Assembly: GCA_947630835.1 (NCBI GenBank)
Contig: CANRIZ010000008.1
Span: 1-64,000 of the forward strand
DNA: 64,000 nt
From: an uncultured Clostridia bacterium
Lineage (GTDB): Bacteria > Bacillota > Clostridia > Oscillospirales > Acutalibacteraceae
Direction: 5' to 3'
Part shown: positions 1 to 7,623 of the stretch, piece after piece
Layout of the letters: each line of letters starts with the position of its first letter
Numbering within the stretch: position 1 is the stretch's first letter
The notes under the pieces: model-generated
Database searches by the model: none
What the model was told of the DNA's origin: nothing
Seen by the model: only the letters and a program-made list of their open reading frames with translations
Made by a program: the position numbers and the translations under genes

Positions 1-1982
1 GGATTCGTCGGATCTTCCGGGTTAACAGGCTCTTCTGCGCCGCAAACGGTGCATACGCCGTCCTCATATTTGTGTCCTGTTGCTTTTACAACAATATCGT
101 TAACTTCTTCGTTGCCGTTTATGTCTTTGAAATTCTTGTTACAATCGGAGCAATGATAGTATTCAATATTGCCGTCTTCGGTGCAAGTCGCCGCTTTTGC
201 GGGTACCGGTACCATATTGTGAGTTTCCTGTACATCGTCTACAAATTTATTGCCGTTTTCCTTTGCATATTCTTCGGCAGTTGAGCCTGCGCAACCGTGG
301 ATTGTTATATAAGACGGAACAGTCCGATTATTATAATCGTCTATATAACACTCTTTATTTAATATATAAATATCGGTTAATTTTTCACAATCGTGAAACG
401 CACCATATTCTATGCTTGTAACGCTTTCCGGTATTGTTACGCTTGTCAAAATGTCGCAATATGCAAATGCACTCTCGCCTATGCTTGTTACGCTGTTGCC
501 GATTGTTACGCTTGTTAAGCTGTGGCAAGAATTAAATGCTCCCTCGCCAATGCTTGTAACACTGTTAGGTATTGTTACGCTTGTTAAACCGTCGCAATAT
601 TCAAATGCAAACTCGCCTATACTTGTTACGCTGTTGCCGATTGTTACGCTTGTTAAGCTGTGGCAAGAATTAAATGCCTTATAACTTATGCTTGTAACAC
701 TATCAGGTATTGTTACGCTTGTTAAACTGTCGCAATCGAAAAATGCCTTCCAACCTATGCTTGTAACGCTGTTGGGGATTGTTACGCTTGTTAGTCCGTC
801 GCAATCTTCAAATGCGCAATCGACTATGCTTGTTACGCTGTCGGGGATATCATATGATGTTCCCGCCTTTCCCGCAGGATATTGTATAAGCTCCGTTTTA
901 TTCTTATTGAACAGTACTCCTTCCTGTGAAGTATAGTTTTTATTGTTTGCGTCAACATTTATTCCTGTTAAGCTGTAGCAATATCCAAATGCCTCATATC
1001 CTATGCTTGTTACGCTGTCGGGTATTGTTACGCTTGTTAAGCTGTCGCAACCGTAAAATGTACCGTCACCTATGCTTGTAACACTGTTAGGTATTGTTAC
1101 GCTTGTTAAGCTGTCGCAACCGTAAAATGTACCGTCACCTATGCTTGTAACACTGTTAGGTATTGTTACGCTTGTTAAACCGTCGCAATCATCAAATGCA
1201 TGATCACCTATGCTTGTTACGCTGTCGGGGATTGTTATGCTTGTTAAGCTGTGGCAACCGCTAAATGCACCCTCACCTATGCTTGTAACGCTTTCGGGTA
1301 TTTTATACGCTCCCGTTTTCCCTTTGGGGCAACATATAAGCTCTGTTTTATTCTTATTAAACAATACTCCGTCCTGTGAGGAATAGTAATTATTGTTTGC
1401 GTCAACCTTTATTTCCGTTAACTTATCGCAAGAAGAAAATGCATTATAGCCTATGCTTGTTACGCCGTTACCTATTGTTACGCTTGTTAGTCCGTCGCAA
1501 TCCCAAAATGCAAACTCGCCTATGCTTGTAACACTGTTAGGTATTGTTACGCTTGTTAAACCGTTGCACCAGTAAAATGCACTATTGCCTATACTTGTAA
1601 CGCTGTCGGGTATAGTTACGCTTGTTAAGCTGTGGCAACCGTTAAATGCGCTATCGCCTATGCTTGTTACACTGTTGGGTATTGTTACGCTTGTTAAGCT
1701 TTTACAATTATTAAATGCTTCCCAACCTATACTTGTAACAGTATATCCGTCAAGCTTTGAGGGAATATCAAGCGTTTCCGCGCTGCCCCTATAATCCCTA
1801 ATCTCCGCCGAGCCGTCTTCAAGTACTGTATACTTAAAATCTCCGCTTGTGTGCGTTTCGTCCTCCGCAAACGCGATAACCCCTGCAAGGGGTAAGGCTG
1901 TTAGTATCATCGCCAATGACAAAAGCAATGACAAAATTTTTCGGCGGGTAACAGCCGACTTCTGCTTAGTAATTTTTTGCAT
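1..1982 (-). CDS. BspA-like leucine-rich repeat surface protein, 3' end outside window
   Basis: The minus frame is open from the ATG at 1982 to the left edge, about 660 codons, so the C-terminus is missing. A signal peptide (basic start, LLSLAMILTALPLAG core, cleavage near AFAE) leads into many 23-residue LRR_5 repeats of the type LTSVTIPDSVTSIGDSAF. Two non-repeat connectors of the DGVLFNKNKTEL type interrupt the array. Near the window edge come an ETTIHGYAGS-like linker segment and a Cys-rich module (CTEDG...YYHCSDCNKNF...CTVCG). The 28235-31453 gene has the same order and ends in a dockerin, so a dockerin probably lies just beyond the edge. The protein is likely secreted and may bind host or partner surfaces. 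The SD AAGAGG precedes the start. Repeat units are nearly identical at DNA level, so copy number may vary. Confidence 0.9.
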   Translation of the reverse strand, partial: MQKITKQKSAVTRRKILSLLLSLAMILTALPLAGVIAFAEDETHTSGDFKYTVLEDGSAEIRDYRGSAETLDIPSKLDGYTVTSIGWEAFNNCKSLTSVTIPNSVTSIGDSAFNGCHSLTSVTIPDSVTSIGNSAFYWCNGLTSVTIPNSVTSIGEFAFWDCDGLTSVTIGNGVTSIGYNAFSSCDKLTEIKVDANNNYYSSQDGVLFNKNKTELICCPKGKTGAYKIPESVTSIGEGAFSGCHSLTSITIPDSVTSIGDHAFDDCDGLTSVTIPNSVTSIGDGTFYGCDSLTSVTIPNSVTSIGDGTFYGCDSLTSVTIPDSVTSIGYEAFGYCYSLTGINVDANNKNYTSQEGVLFNKNKTELIQYPAGKAGTSYDIPDSVTSIVDCAFEDCDGLTSVTIPNSVTSIGWKAFFDCDSLTSVTIPDSVTSISYKAFNSCHSLTSVTIGNSVTSIGEFAFEYCDGLTSVTIPNSVTSIGEGAFNSCHSLTSVTIGNSVTSIGESAFAYCDILTSVTIPESVTSIEYGAFHDCEKLTDIYILNKECYIDDYNNRTVPSYITIHGCAGSTAEEYAKENGNKFVDDVQETHNMVPVPAKAATCTEDGNIEYYHCSDCNKNFKDINGNEEVNDIVVKATGHKYEDGVCTVCGAEEPVNPEDPTN
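1040..1177. repeat. perfect 69-bp tandem duplication inside the LRR array
   Basis: Two consecutive 69-bp copies (1040-1108 and 1109-1177) appear identical and each encodes one 23-residue LRR_5 unit three residues out of register. The rest of the array is more diverged, so this is a recent expansion. A two-unit (138 bp) duplication is also visible between about 481-540 and 618-678. Confidence 0.8.
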
Positions 1983-2099
1983 AGCGCAACCTCTTTTCTT
2001 ATTGTTTTTTTAAGATTGCTTCGGTAAAATTTTGACTTCCTCGGTAAAGTTTCTACCTTGCGAAATTCAAAACTTACACCCGCAATCTTAATTTACAAT

Positions 2100-2128
2100 A
2101 TTATATAAAATTAGAAATAAAAATGCAA
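2100..2128 (-). promoter_or_regulatory. promoter of the BspA-like gene at 1982
   Basis: On the minus strand, TTGCAT (2128-2123), a 17-bp spacer and a perfect TATAAT (2105-2100) lie about 110 nt upstream of the start codon. A second, weaker candidate is TTGACA at 2347-2342 with TATACG at 2324-2319, also 17 bp apart. Confidence 0.6.
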
Positions 2129-2129
2129 T

Positions 2130-2168
2130 CTGCTACAAGTTATTTAATTTTCCGCTACAACCTGTAGC
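2130..2168 (-). promoter_or_regulatory. paired direct repeats TTGTAGCRG upstream of the -35
   Basis: TTGTAGCGG (2160-2152) and TTGTAGCAG (2138-2130) are 9-bp direct repeats separated by 13 bp, directly upstream of the -35 box. The first also forms a palindrome GCTACA-ACC-TGTAGC (2154-2168). The geometry fits a LytTR-type activator site, but the repeat sequence differs from the one at 42421, so the cognate regulator is unknown. Confidence 0.4.
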
Positions 2169-2377
2169 ACCCCAAAAACCGCGTAGAATCAAGGAAAAAA
2201 TTTTTCATTCGATTTCCGCTTTTTGGGCTTGTTTACAATTTTTGAGCCGAAATTGTTACTTATCGCAACGTTTTGGCGATGCTCGATTAATCAATTTTTG
2301 CATTTTGCGTTTTCATATCGTATAAAACGCATTGCTTCGACTGTCAAAATCTTACTGCCGCCGTCAAACTAAAAATC

Positions 2378-2415
2378 AAGCGGTTATGCCGAATTTCACC
2401 TCGGTATAACCGCTT
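2378..2415 (-). terminator. GCGGTTATACC hairpin, copy A
   Basis: A 15-bp stem (2378-2392 with 2401-2415, one G-U wobble) and 8-nt loop lie downstream of the BspA pseudogene fragment on the minus strand. The same stem recurs at 26963, 31669 and 46097. It is followed on the plus side by the shared motif TTGTTACCTATCGCAAC. Confidence 0.65.
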
Positions 2416-2461
2416 TAATCTTATTATAGCTTTGTTTGAATTTGTTACCTATCGCAACTTT

Positions 2462-2624
2462 TTACAAGAACTTGTTGCCGTATTCCTTTACATATTGAAC
2501 CCGAGTAACCGTGAATTGTTGTCTCGGAAAGAATTGTCCAATCATCGTAAGCTTCTAAAAAACATTCCCTGTTTAAAATGTAAACGTCGGTTAAGACGTC
2601 GCTGCCAAGAAATGCCCTGCCGTA
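2462..2624 (-). pseudogene. decayed 3' fragment of a BspA-like LRR gene
   Basis: Minus-strand translation directly after the yebC stop gives AFLGSDVLTDVYILN, then an ETTIHGYSGS segment, matching the linker AFEGCDSLTDIYILN...ETTIHGYAGS of the intact BspA-like genes at 1-1982 and 28235-31453. After GYSGS the frame is lost. In another frame the homologous ending continues as YVKEYGNKF to a TAA at 2464-2462. There is no start codon, LRR array, Cys module or dockerin. It is best read as the remnant of a third homologous gene. Confidence 0.75.
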
Positions 2625-3365
2625 TTAACCCTCGTAATCGTCCTCGTTCTCCCAATTATGGTAAACCTCCTGAATGTCGTCGTTATCCTCGAACATTTCA
2701 AGCATTTTGCCCATATTGTTTATATCGTCGGGATTGTCGAGCCTTGTGTAAGTTGAAGGAACGTACTCAACCTCGGCCGAAAGGAATTTATAGCCTTTTG
2801 CCTCAAGGTCGTCCCTGACAGCACCCATATCGTTAGGCTCGGTGCGAACGTCAAAAACGTCGCCGTCGGTTATAAAATCAACCGCGCCTGCCTCGAGAGC
2901 GTCCTCCATAAGCTTATCCTCGTCAACGTCCTCCTTGTCGATAATAATAACTCCCTGACGTGTGAACATAAACGAAACGCAGCCCGACTGACCCATATTG
3001 CCGCCGAACTTATCAAAATAATGCCGAACGTCGCCCGCCGTGCGGTTACGGTTGTCGGTAAGAGCCTCAACTATTACCGCTATACCCGAAGGGCCGTAAC
3101 CCTCGTAGGTGATGCTTTCGTAATTGTCCGAGCTGCCCTCTCCCGCCGCCTTTTTGATTATTCTTTCTATATTGTCGTTAGGGACGTTCGCCGCCTTCGC
3201 CTTTGCTATTATATCCTTTAATTTGGAATTTCCCGCCGGGTCGGGGCCGCCCTCTCTTACGGCAACGGCAATTTCCCTGCCGATTTTTGTAAACACCTTA
3301 GCCCTGGCGTTATCCGTTTTTTCCTTTTTACGTTTAATGGTACTCCATTTTGAGTGTCCTGACAT
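2625..3365 (-). CDS. yebC: YebC/PmpR family regulator
   Basis: The 246-residue protein carries the family start MSGHSKWSTIKRKKEK, the segment GREIAVAVREGGPDPAGN and the C-terminal motif VYHN. The length is normal for the family. Homologues are either DNA-binding transcriptional regulators or ribosome-associated factors, and the sequence does not settle which applies here. SD GAGGGTG lies about 9 nt before the ATG, and a promoter is present upstream. The acidic tail ends at a TAA that immediately abuts a BspA-like pseudogene fragment, so the 3' neighbour was probably replaced by recombination. Confidence 0.95.
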   Translation of the reverse strand: MSGHSKWSTIKRKKEKTDNARAKVFTKIGREIAVAVREGGPDPAGNSKLKDIIAKAKAANVPNDNIERIIKKAAGEGSSDNYESITYEGYGPSGIAVIVEALTDNRNRTAGDVRHYFDKFGGNMGQSGCVSFMFTRQGVIIIDKEDVDEDKLMEDALEAGAVDFITDGDVFDVRTEPNDMGAVRDDLEAKGYKFLSAEVEYVPSTYTRLDNPDDINNMGKMLEMFEDNDDIQEVYHNWENEDDYEG

Positions 3366-3400
3366 AAAAATTTCACCCTCTAATAAAATTTACGCAAATA

Positions 3401-3429
3401 ATTTTACCACAAGTGAAAAAATATATCAA
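3401..3429 (-). promoter_or_regulatory. yebC promoter
   Basis: TTGATA (3429-3424), 17-bp spacer and TAAAAT (3406-3401) on the minus strand, about 36-65 nt upstream of the yebC start. Confidence 0.6.
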
Positions 3430-3444
3430 GTTTTTTATACCGTC

Positions 3445-3473
3445 TGTACATTGAAGGCGTTATATGCTAAAAT
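3445..3473 (+). promoter_or_regulatory. uxaBA promoter (candidate)
   Basis: TGTACA (3445-3450), 17-bp spacer and TAAAAT (3468-3473), about 24 nt before the uxaB start. The -35 is weak, which would suit an activated sugar-acid operon. Confidence 0.4.
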
Positions 3474-3496
3474 TCAATAAAAAGGGGGCGATTTAT

Positions 3497-4948
3497 ATGG
3501 CGAAAAAAGCTTTTACCGCCTGTACGGGGCATAAAAATTTACCCGTTAAGGTTTTGCAGATAGGCGAAGGGAATTTTTTGCGGGCTTTTGCGGATATTTT
3601 GATAGACGACTTAAACGACCGAAATATATTTAATTCGAGCATTGCGGTCTGTCAGCCGAGGTCGTCTTCAAAAAGGGATATATTTTTATCCCAAAACTGT
3701 AACTACAATGTAATCGTAAGGGGAGTTGAAAACGGCAAAACCGTAAACGACATAAAAACCGTTACCTCCGTAAGCGAGTACCTCAGTCTTACGGAGGATT
3801 ACGGGCGTTTTCTCGAATTTGCACACAGCGCCGACCTCAAGCTTATAATTTCAAACACGACCGAAGCGGGAATAGCCTTTGACGAAAACGATGTAAACAG
3901 GGATTTTCCCGAAACCTGCCCGGGCAAGCTTACGGCTTTTTTGTACGAACGCTGTAAGCGCTTTAAAGCGGACAAAAGCGCCGCCCTTCTTATCCTGCCC
4001 TGCGAGCTTATCGAAAACAACGGCGGGGCGCTGAAGCAAGCCGTTTTAAAATACGCCGAGCTTTGGAATTTGGAGGACGGATTTAAGGAATTTATCAATT
4101 TCAACATTTTCGCCTCCACCCTTGTTGACAGAATAGTAACAGGGAAGCCGCAAGATGAAAGCCTTGACGAAGCCTGCGGCGGCGATATGCTGCTCGACGT
4201 ATGCGAGCCGTATATGTTTTGGGCTATTGAGGCGGACGAAAGGGCGAGGGAAATTTTCCCCGCCGACAGTATTAACAAAAATATAATTTTTACCGAAAAT
4301 ATTGCGCCCTACAGGAAAAGGAAGGTTAGAATTCTCAACGGCGCTCACAGTATGTTTGCCGCCGCGGCTTTGCTTTACGGAAAAGAAACCGTGTTTGAAG
4401 CGGTGAGCGACGGGCTTTTTTCCGCATTTATAAAAAAGGGCTTGTACGATGAAATTGTACCGGTTCTTGGCGATACGGACGGCGCGGGGGAATTTGCCGC
4501 CGCCACTCTCGAACGCTTTTCAAACGGCTTTCTAAAGCACAGGCTTGCGGATATTTCTTTAAATTACATCTCAAAATTCAAGCACAGATGCTTAGATTCC
4601 ATTATCGAATTTACAGACAGGTTCAACCGCGCACCCGACTGTCTGTGCCTGGGGCTTGCGGCCGTGCTGGAGCTTTACCGCTGTGAAAAGCAAGACGGAA
4701 GCTATATAAAAAGCTGTGAAAAAATGAATTTTGAAATAAAAGACGACGAAAGCCTTATAAATGCTGTAATAAACGCCGAAAAAAATCCGCGCGGCTTCGT
4801 TTACGGCGCGCTGTCCGATGAAAAACTTTGGGGGCTCGACCTTGCCGCCGTAACGGGTGTTTTTGAAAAAACGGAGCGCTATTTTAATCTTATTAAATCG
4901 GGGAAAATCAAAAATGCTGTCGAGGAGACTGTCAAAGGTGAAATGTGA
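3497..4948 (+). CDS. uxaB: tagaturonate reductase (altronate oxidoreductase)
   Basis: This 483-residue member of the mannitol dehydrogenase family would reduce D-tagaturonate to D-altronate with NADH in galacturonate breakdown. The N-terminal segment LQIGEGNFLRAFADILIDDLN is the dinucleotide-binding start typical of UxaB, and RKRKVRILNGAHSM with LYGKETV matches the catalytic C-terminal domain. An earlier in-frame ATG at 3464 exists, but the ATG at 3497 has the SD AAAGGGGG and gives the usual family length. The stop overlaps the start of uxaA by 11 nt, so the two are translationally coupled. No uxaC, kduD or hexuronate transporter is adjacent. Confidence 0.9.
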   Translation: MAKKAFTACTGHKNLPVKVLQIGEGNFLRAFADILIDDLNDRNIFNSSIAVCQPRSSSKRDIFLSQNCNYNVIVRGVENGKTVNDIKTVTSVSEYLSLTEDYGRFLEFAHSADLKLIISNTTEAGIAFDENDVNRDFPETCPGKLTAFLYERCKRFKADKSAALLILPCELIENNGGALKQAVLKYAELWNLEDGFKEFINFNIFASTLVDRIVTGKPQDESLDEACGGDMLLDVCEPYMFWAIEADERAREIFPADSINKNIIFTENIAPYRKRKVRILNGAHSMFAAAALLYGKETVFEAVSDGLFSAFIKKGLYDEIVPVLGDTDGAGEFAAATLERFSNGFLKHRLADISLNYISKFKHRCLDSIIEFTDRFNRAPDCLCLGLAAVLELYRCEKQDGSYIKSCEKMNFEIKDDESLINAVINAEKNPRGFVYGALSDEKLWGLDLAAVTGVFEKTERYFNLIKSGKIKNAVEETVKGEM

Positions 4949-6380
4949 TTACTTAAAAATCAACGAAAAGGACAACTGCGCCGTTGTTGTCAGCGAGGAC
5001 GCCGATATTCCCTTCGGCCATAAAATTGCGCTTGAGGACGTTAAACGCGGCGAAAGCGTTATAAAATACGGTTTTCCCATCGGCACAGCGATTACGGATA
5101 TAAAAAAGGGCGAGCATATACATACTCACAATCTCAAAACGGCGCTTACCGAAAAGGGCGAATATGAATATAAGCCCGATTTTACAAAAGAATTTCCGCC
5201 GTCGGAAGATTTATACTTCAACGGCTACGAACGAAGCGACGGCAGGACGGGAATACGCAACGAAATTTGGATAATCCCGACCGTCGGCTGCGTAAATTCC
5301 GTTTGCGCTCTGATTGCAAGGGAGGCAGCCGGGGAAATCGGCGAAAATTGCGACGGAGTTTTCGCCTTTGCACACCCCTACGGCTGTTCGCAGTTGGGCG
5401 AAGACCTTGAGAACACGAAAAAAATACTCGCCGGCGTCGCAAAAAACGGAAACGCGGGCGGAGTTTTGCTTGTTTCGCTCGGCTGTGAAAGCAATAACCT
5501 TTCGCAAATTATGCCCGAATTTGACGGCTTTGACAAGTCAAGGCTCAGAACCTTGGTTTGCGAGGAGGAGGAAGACGAAACAAAGGCGGGAGTTTTGAAG
5601 GTAAAGGAGCTTTTGCGGCTTCTAAAGCTCGACAGGCGTAAAAAGCTTCCCCTTTCAAGGCTTACAGTGGGACTTAAATGCGGAGGCTCGGACGGGTTCT
5701 CGGGCATAACGGCAAACGCACTGTGCGGGCGCTTTACGGACCTTATAACAAAAAATTCGGGCCGCGCCGTGCTCACGGAAGTTCCCGAGATGTTCGGCGC
5801 CGAAAATTTGCTTTTAAGCAGGACGCAGAACAGAGAGGTATTTGAAAAAGCCGTCGGTATGATAAACGGATTTAAAAAATATTTCACCTCGCACTCTCAG
5901 CCGGTTTCGGAAAACCCCTCGCCCGGGAACAAGGCGGGCGGAATTACAACGCTTGAGGAAAAATCGCTCGGCTGCGTTCAAAAAGGCGGCTCGGCGGTGA
6001 TAACGGACGTTTTGAATATGGGCGAAAGTTGCAAAAAGGACGGACTTTCACTGCTTTACGGGCCCGGAAACGATATGGTATCCTGCACGCTGCTCACGGC
6101 GGCGGGCGCAAATATTATTTTGTTCACAACCGGCAGAGGCACGCCCTTTTCAGCTCCCGTTCCGACAGTAAAAATTTCTTCAAATACCGCCCTTTACTTA
6201 AAGAAGAAAAATTGGATAGACTATAACGCAGGCGAGCTTTTAAGGACAAAGGATTTCGACTCGGAAACGGAAAAGCTTACAAATTTCATAATATCTACGG
6301 CAAGCGGAGAAATAAAAACGAAGGCGGAAAAAGCGGGCGTCAGGGAAATAGCAATCTTCAAGGACGGCGTAACGCTTTAG
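4938..6380 (+). CDS. uxaA: altronate dehydratase
   Basis: The 480-residue enzyme dehydrates D-altronate to 2-keto-3-deoxygluconate. The N-terminal SAF domain includes NCAVVV and IKYGFPIGTAITDIKKGEHIHTHN, followed by the catalytic part (GYERSDGRTGIRNEIWIIPT, GCSQLGEDLENT, LKCGGSDGFSGITAN). The GTG at 4938 is preferred: GAGGAG lies 10 nt upstream and the resulting start MKCDYLKINEKDN aligns with UxaA proteins. ATGs at 4857 and 4914 lie further inside uxaB and have poorer sites. It forms a two-gene operon with uxaB. Confidence 0.9.
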   Translation: MKCDYLKINEKDNCAVVVSEDADIPFGHKIALEDVKRGESVIKYGFPIGTAITDIKKGEHIHTHNLKTALTEKGEYEYKPDFTKEFPPSEDLYFNGYERSDGRTGIRNEIWIIPTVGCVNSVCALIAREAAGEIGENCDGVFAFAHPYGCSQLGEDLENTKKILAGVAKNGNAGGVLLVSLGCESNNLSQIMPEFDGFDKSRLRTLVCEEEEDETKAGVLKVKELLRLLKLDRRKKLPLSRLTVGLKCGGSDGFSGITANALCGRFTDLITKNSGRAVLTEVPEMFGAENLLLSRTQNREVFEKAVGMINGFKKYFTSHSQPVSENPSPGNKAGGITTLEEKSLGCVQKGGSAVITDVLNMGESCKKDGLSLLYGPGNDMVSCTLLTAAGANIILFTTGRGTPFSAPVPTVKISSNTALYLKKKNWIDYNAGELLRTKDFDSETEKLTNFIISTASGEIKTKAEKAGVREIAIFKDGVTL

Positions 6381-6420
6381 CGTTTTTTACCGATTCTACG
6401 CCTTAAAATTTAAATTTTGA

Positions 6421-6449
6421 TTGACAAAACGGTATGAATATGGTAACAT
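6421..6449 (+). promoter_or_regulatory. promoter of the tRNA-Ser pair
   Basis: TTGACA (6421-6426), 17-bp spacer and TAACAT (6444-6449), 13 nt before the tRNA 5' end. Confidence 0.7.
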
Positions 6450-6462
6450 TAATAAGCTATTG

Positions 6463-6551
6463 GGAGAGATAGCGAAGTGGTCATAACGCGGCGGTCTTGA
6501 AAACCGTTTGAGGTCAAACTCACAAGGGTTCGAATCCCTTTCTCTCCGCCA
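6463..6551 (+). tRNA. tRNA-Ser(TGA)
   Basis: Acceptor stem GGAGAGA/TCTCTCC with discriminator G and encoded CCA, an anticodon arm CGGTCTTGAAAACCG showing TGA, a long variable arm typical of class II tRNA, and the T-loop GGTTCGAATCC. The length is 89 nt including CCA. Confidence 0.95.
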
Positions 6552-6627
6552 AAGCAACAAAAGCTATACGGCGGCGGCTGTATAGCCTTTGTTGGAAAAC
6601 AAAACAGCTTTAAACAAGTTACCAAAT

Positions 6628-6718
6628 GCGGAAGTACTCAAGTTGGTGACGAGGCGCCCCTGCTAAGGGCGTAGGTCGGGAAACCGGCGCGAGAGTTCGA
6701 GTCTCTCCTTCCGCGCCA
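6628..6718 (+). tRNA. tRNA-Ser(GCT)
   Basis: Acceptor stem GCGGAAG/CTTCCGC, discriminator G and encoded CCA. The anticodon loop CTGCTAA reads GCT, and there is a long variable arm and T-loop GTTCGAGTC. It is probably co-transcribed with the upstream tRNA-Ser, since only 76 nt separate them and a terminator follows the second. Confidence 0.95.
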
Positions 6719-6720
6719 AA

Positions 6721-6757
6721 AACCGGTAAGGTTCTTACAGACCTTGCCGGTTTTTAC
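6721..6757 (+). terminator. rho-independent terminator after the tRNA-Ser pair
   Basis: AACCGGTAAGGT (6721-6732) pairs with ACCTTGCCGGTT (6741-6752), followed by a T run. Confidence 0.85.
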
Positions 6758-6914
6758 TTTTTCGCTTTTCACTTTTATTGATAAGTCTAAAAATTAACGG
6801 CTGTCGCTGTCGGCGCCGCCGAATATCCGTACGATACTTTAATGGTTATCCGCATTAAACGCATTGGAAATAATTACAAATTAATGTATTTACTTTACAA
6901 TGCAAAGAATTGTG

Positions 6915-6942
6915 TTGACAAATTTAAAATATCGGATATAAT
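6915..6942 (+). promoter_or_regulatory. toxin-antitoxin operon promoter
   Basis: TTGACA (6915-6920), 16-bp spacer and TATAAT (6937-6942), 22 nt before the antitoxin ATG. Antitoxins of this family usually repress such promoters. Confidence 0.7.
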
Positions 6943-6963
6943 ATTATTGAAGGGATTGATATT

Positions 6964-7230
6964 ATGGCTACAACAAATATAAATTTTCGCGTAGATGAAA
7001 AATTGAAGAAAGAAGCAGACAGGCTTTTTTCCGATTTGGGACTTAATATGTCAACTGCGATTACTATATTTTTAAAATCCGCAGTAAGCTGCAACGGCAT
7101 ACCGTTTGAAATCAAACGCAAAGAACCTAACGCCGAAACTGTTGCGGCGATTGAAGATGTGTTAAAAAGAAAAAATTTAATCGGTCCGTTTAATTCTGTA
7201 GATGAACTGATGGAAGATTTGAATGCTTAA
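6964..7230 (+). CDS. RelB/DinJ family antitoxin
   Basis: This 88-residue protein starts with a ribbon-helix-helix domain (NINFRVDEKLKKEADRLFSD, then LGLNMSTAITIFLKSAV), which binds DNA as a dimer. A C-terminal tail, including VDELMEDLNA, would wrap the toxin. DinJ homologues neutralise YafQ-type ribonucleases and repress their own promoter. SD AAGGGA precedes the ATG. It overlaps the toxin gene by 8 nt, a common coupled arrangement in type II systems. Confidence 0.9.
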   Translation: MATTNINFRVDEKLKKEADRLFSDLGLNMSTAITIFLKSAVSCNGIPFEIKRKEPNAETVAAIEDVLKRKNLIGPFNSVDELMEDLNA

Positions 7231-7495
7231 AATCCAATATCAAGCAAAATTCAAAAAAGATTATAAAAAGATAATTAAGCGCGGATATAATCCGGAAGAT
7301 TTTAAAACCGTTGTTAAAATCCTTGTATCCGGTAATCCGTTACCCAAAAAATACAGAGATCACGACCTTTCAGGTAATTATATCGGATTTAGAGAGTGTC
7401 ACATTAATCCCGATTGGCTTTTAATTTATAGAATTGACAACGACATTTTAACTTTGACTTTGGTAAGGACAGGAACTCACAGCGATTTATTTTAG
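7223..7495 (+). CDS. YafQ-type RelE/ParE-fold mRNA interferase toxin
   Basis: The 90-residue protein has the YafQ signature: KKYRDHDLSGNYIGFRECH, then NPDWLLIYRI and a C-terminal RTGTHSDLF. These segments supply the two central histidines, the Asp-Trp pair and the C-terminal His/Phe that form the RNase site in YafQ. It is expected to cleave mRNA on the ribosome when free of its antitoxin. It is intact, with no missing key residue. Confidence 0.9.
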   Translation: MLKIQYQAKFKKDYKKIIKRGYNPEDFKTVVKILVSGNPLPKKYRDHDLSGNYIGFRECHINPDWLLIYRIDNDILTLTLVRTGTHSDLF

Positions 7496-7510
7496 TAAAA
7501 TAACAATTAT

Positions 7511-7540
7511 AAAAAGCGCTCGTTACGGGCGCTTTTTTTC
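7511..7540. terminator. bidirectional terminator between yafQ-like gene and rmuC
   Basis: AAGCGCTCG / CGGGCGCTT stem flanked by A5 and T7 runs, between two convergent genes. Confidence 0.85.
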
Positions 7541-7623
7541 TTTAATGTGTGACAATAAGCATATCGGAAGGCGTTTCCAAAGCTCTTGCTGTTTCGGTAC
7601 AAAGCGCTGCCGTCACGGCGCTG

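Noticed and set aside
400..1790. Periodic repeats resembling a CRISPR-like or satellite array
   Set aside because: The 69-bp period is coding: each unit translates into an LRR_5 repeat in one open frame. No repeat-spacer structure and no cas genes.
2432..2818. Plus-strand open frame of 128 codons over the yebC 3' end
   Set aside because: Arg/Cys/Pro-rich composition typical of a reverse-strand shadow of yebC and the BspA remnant.
7511..7540. Inverted repeat as an insertion-sequence end
   Set aside because: It is a short GC stem with T run between convergent genes, so a terminator explains it fully.
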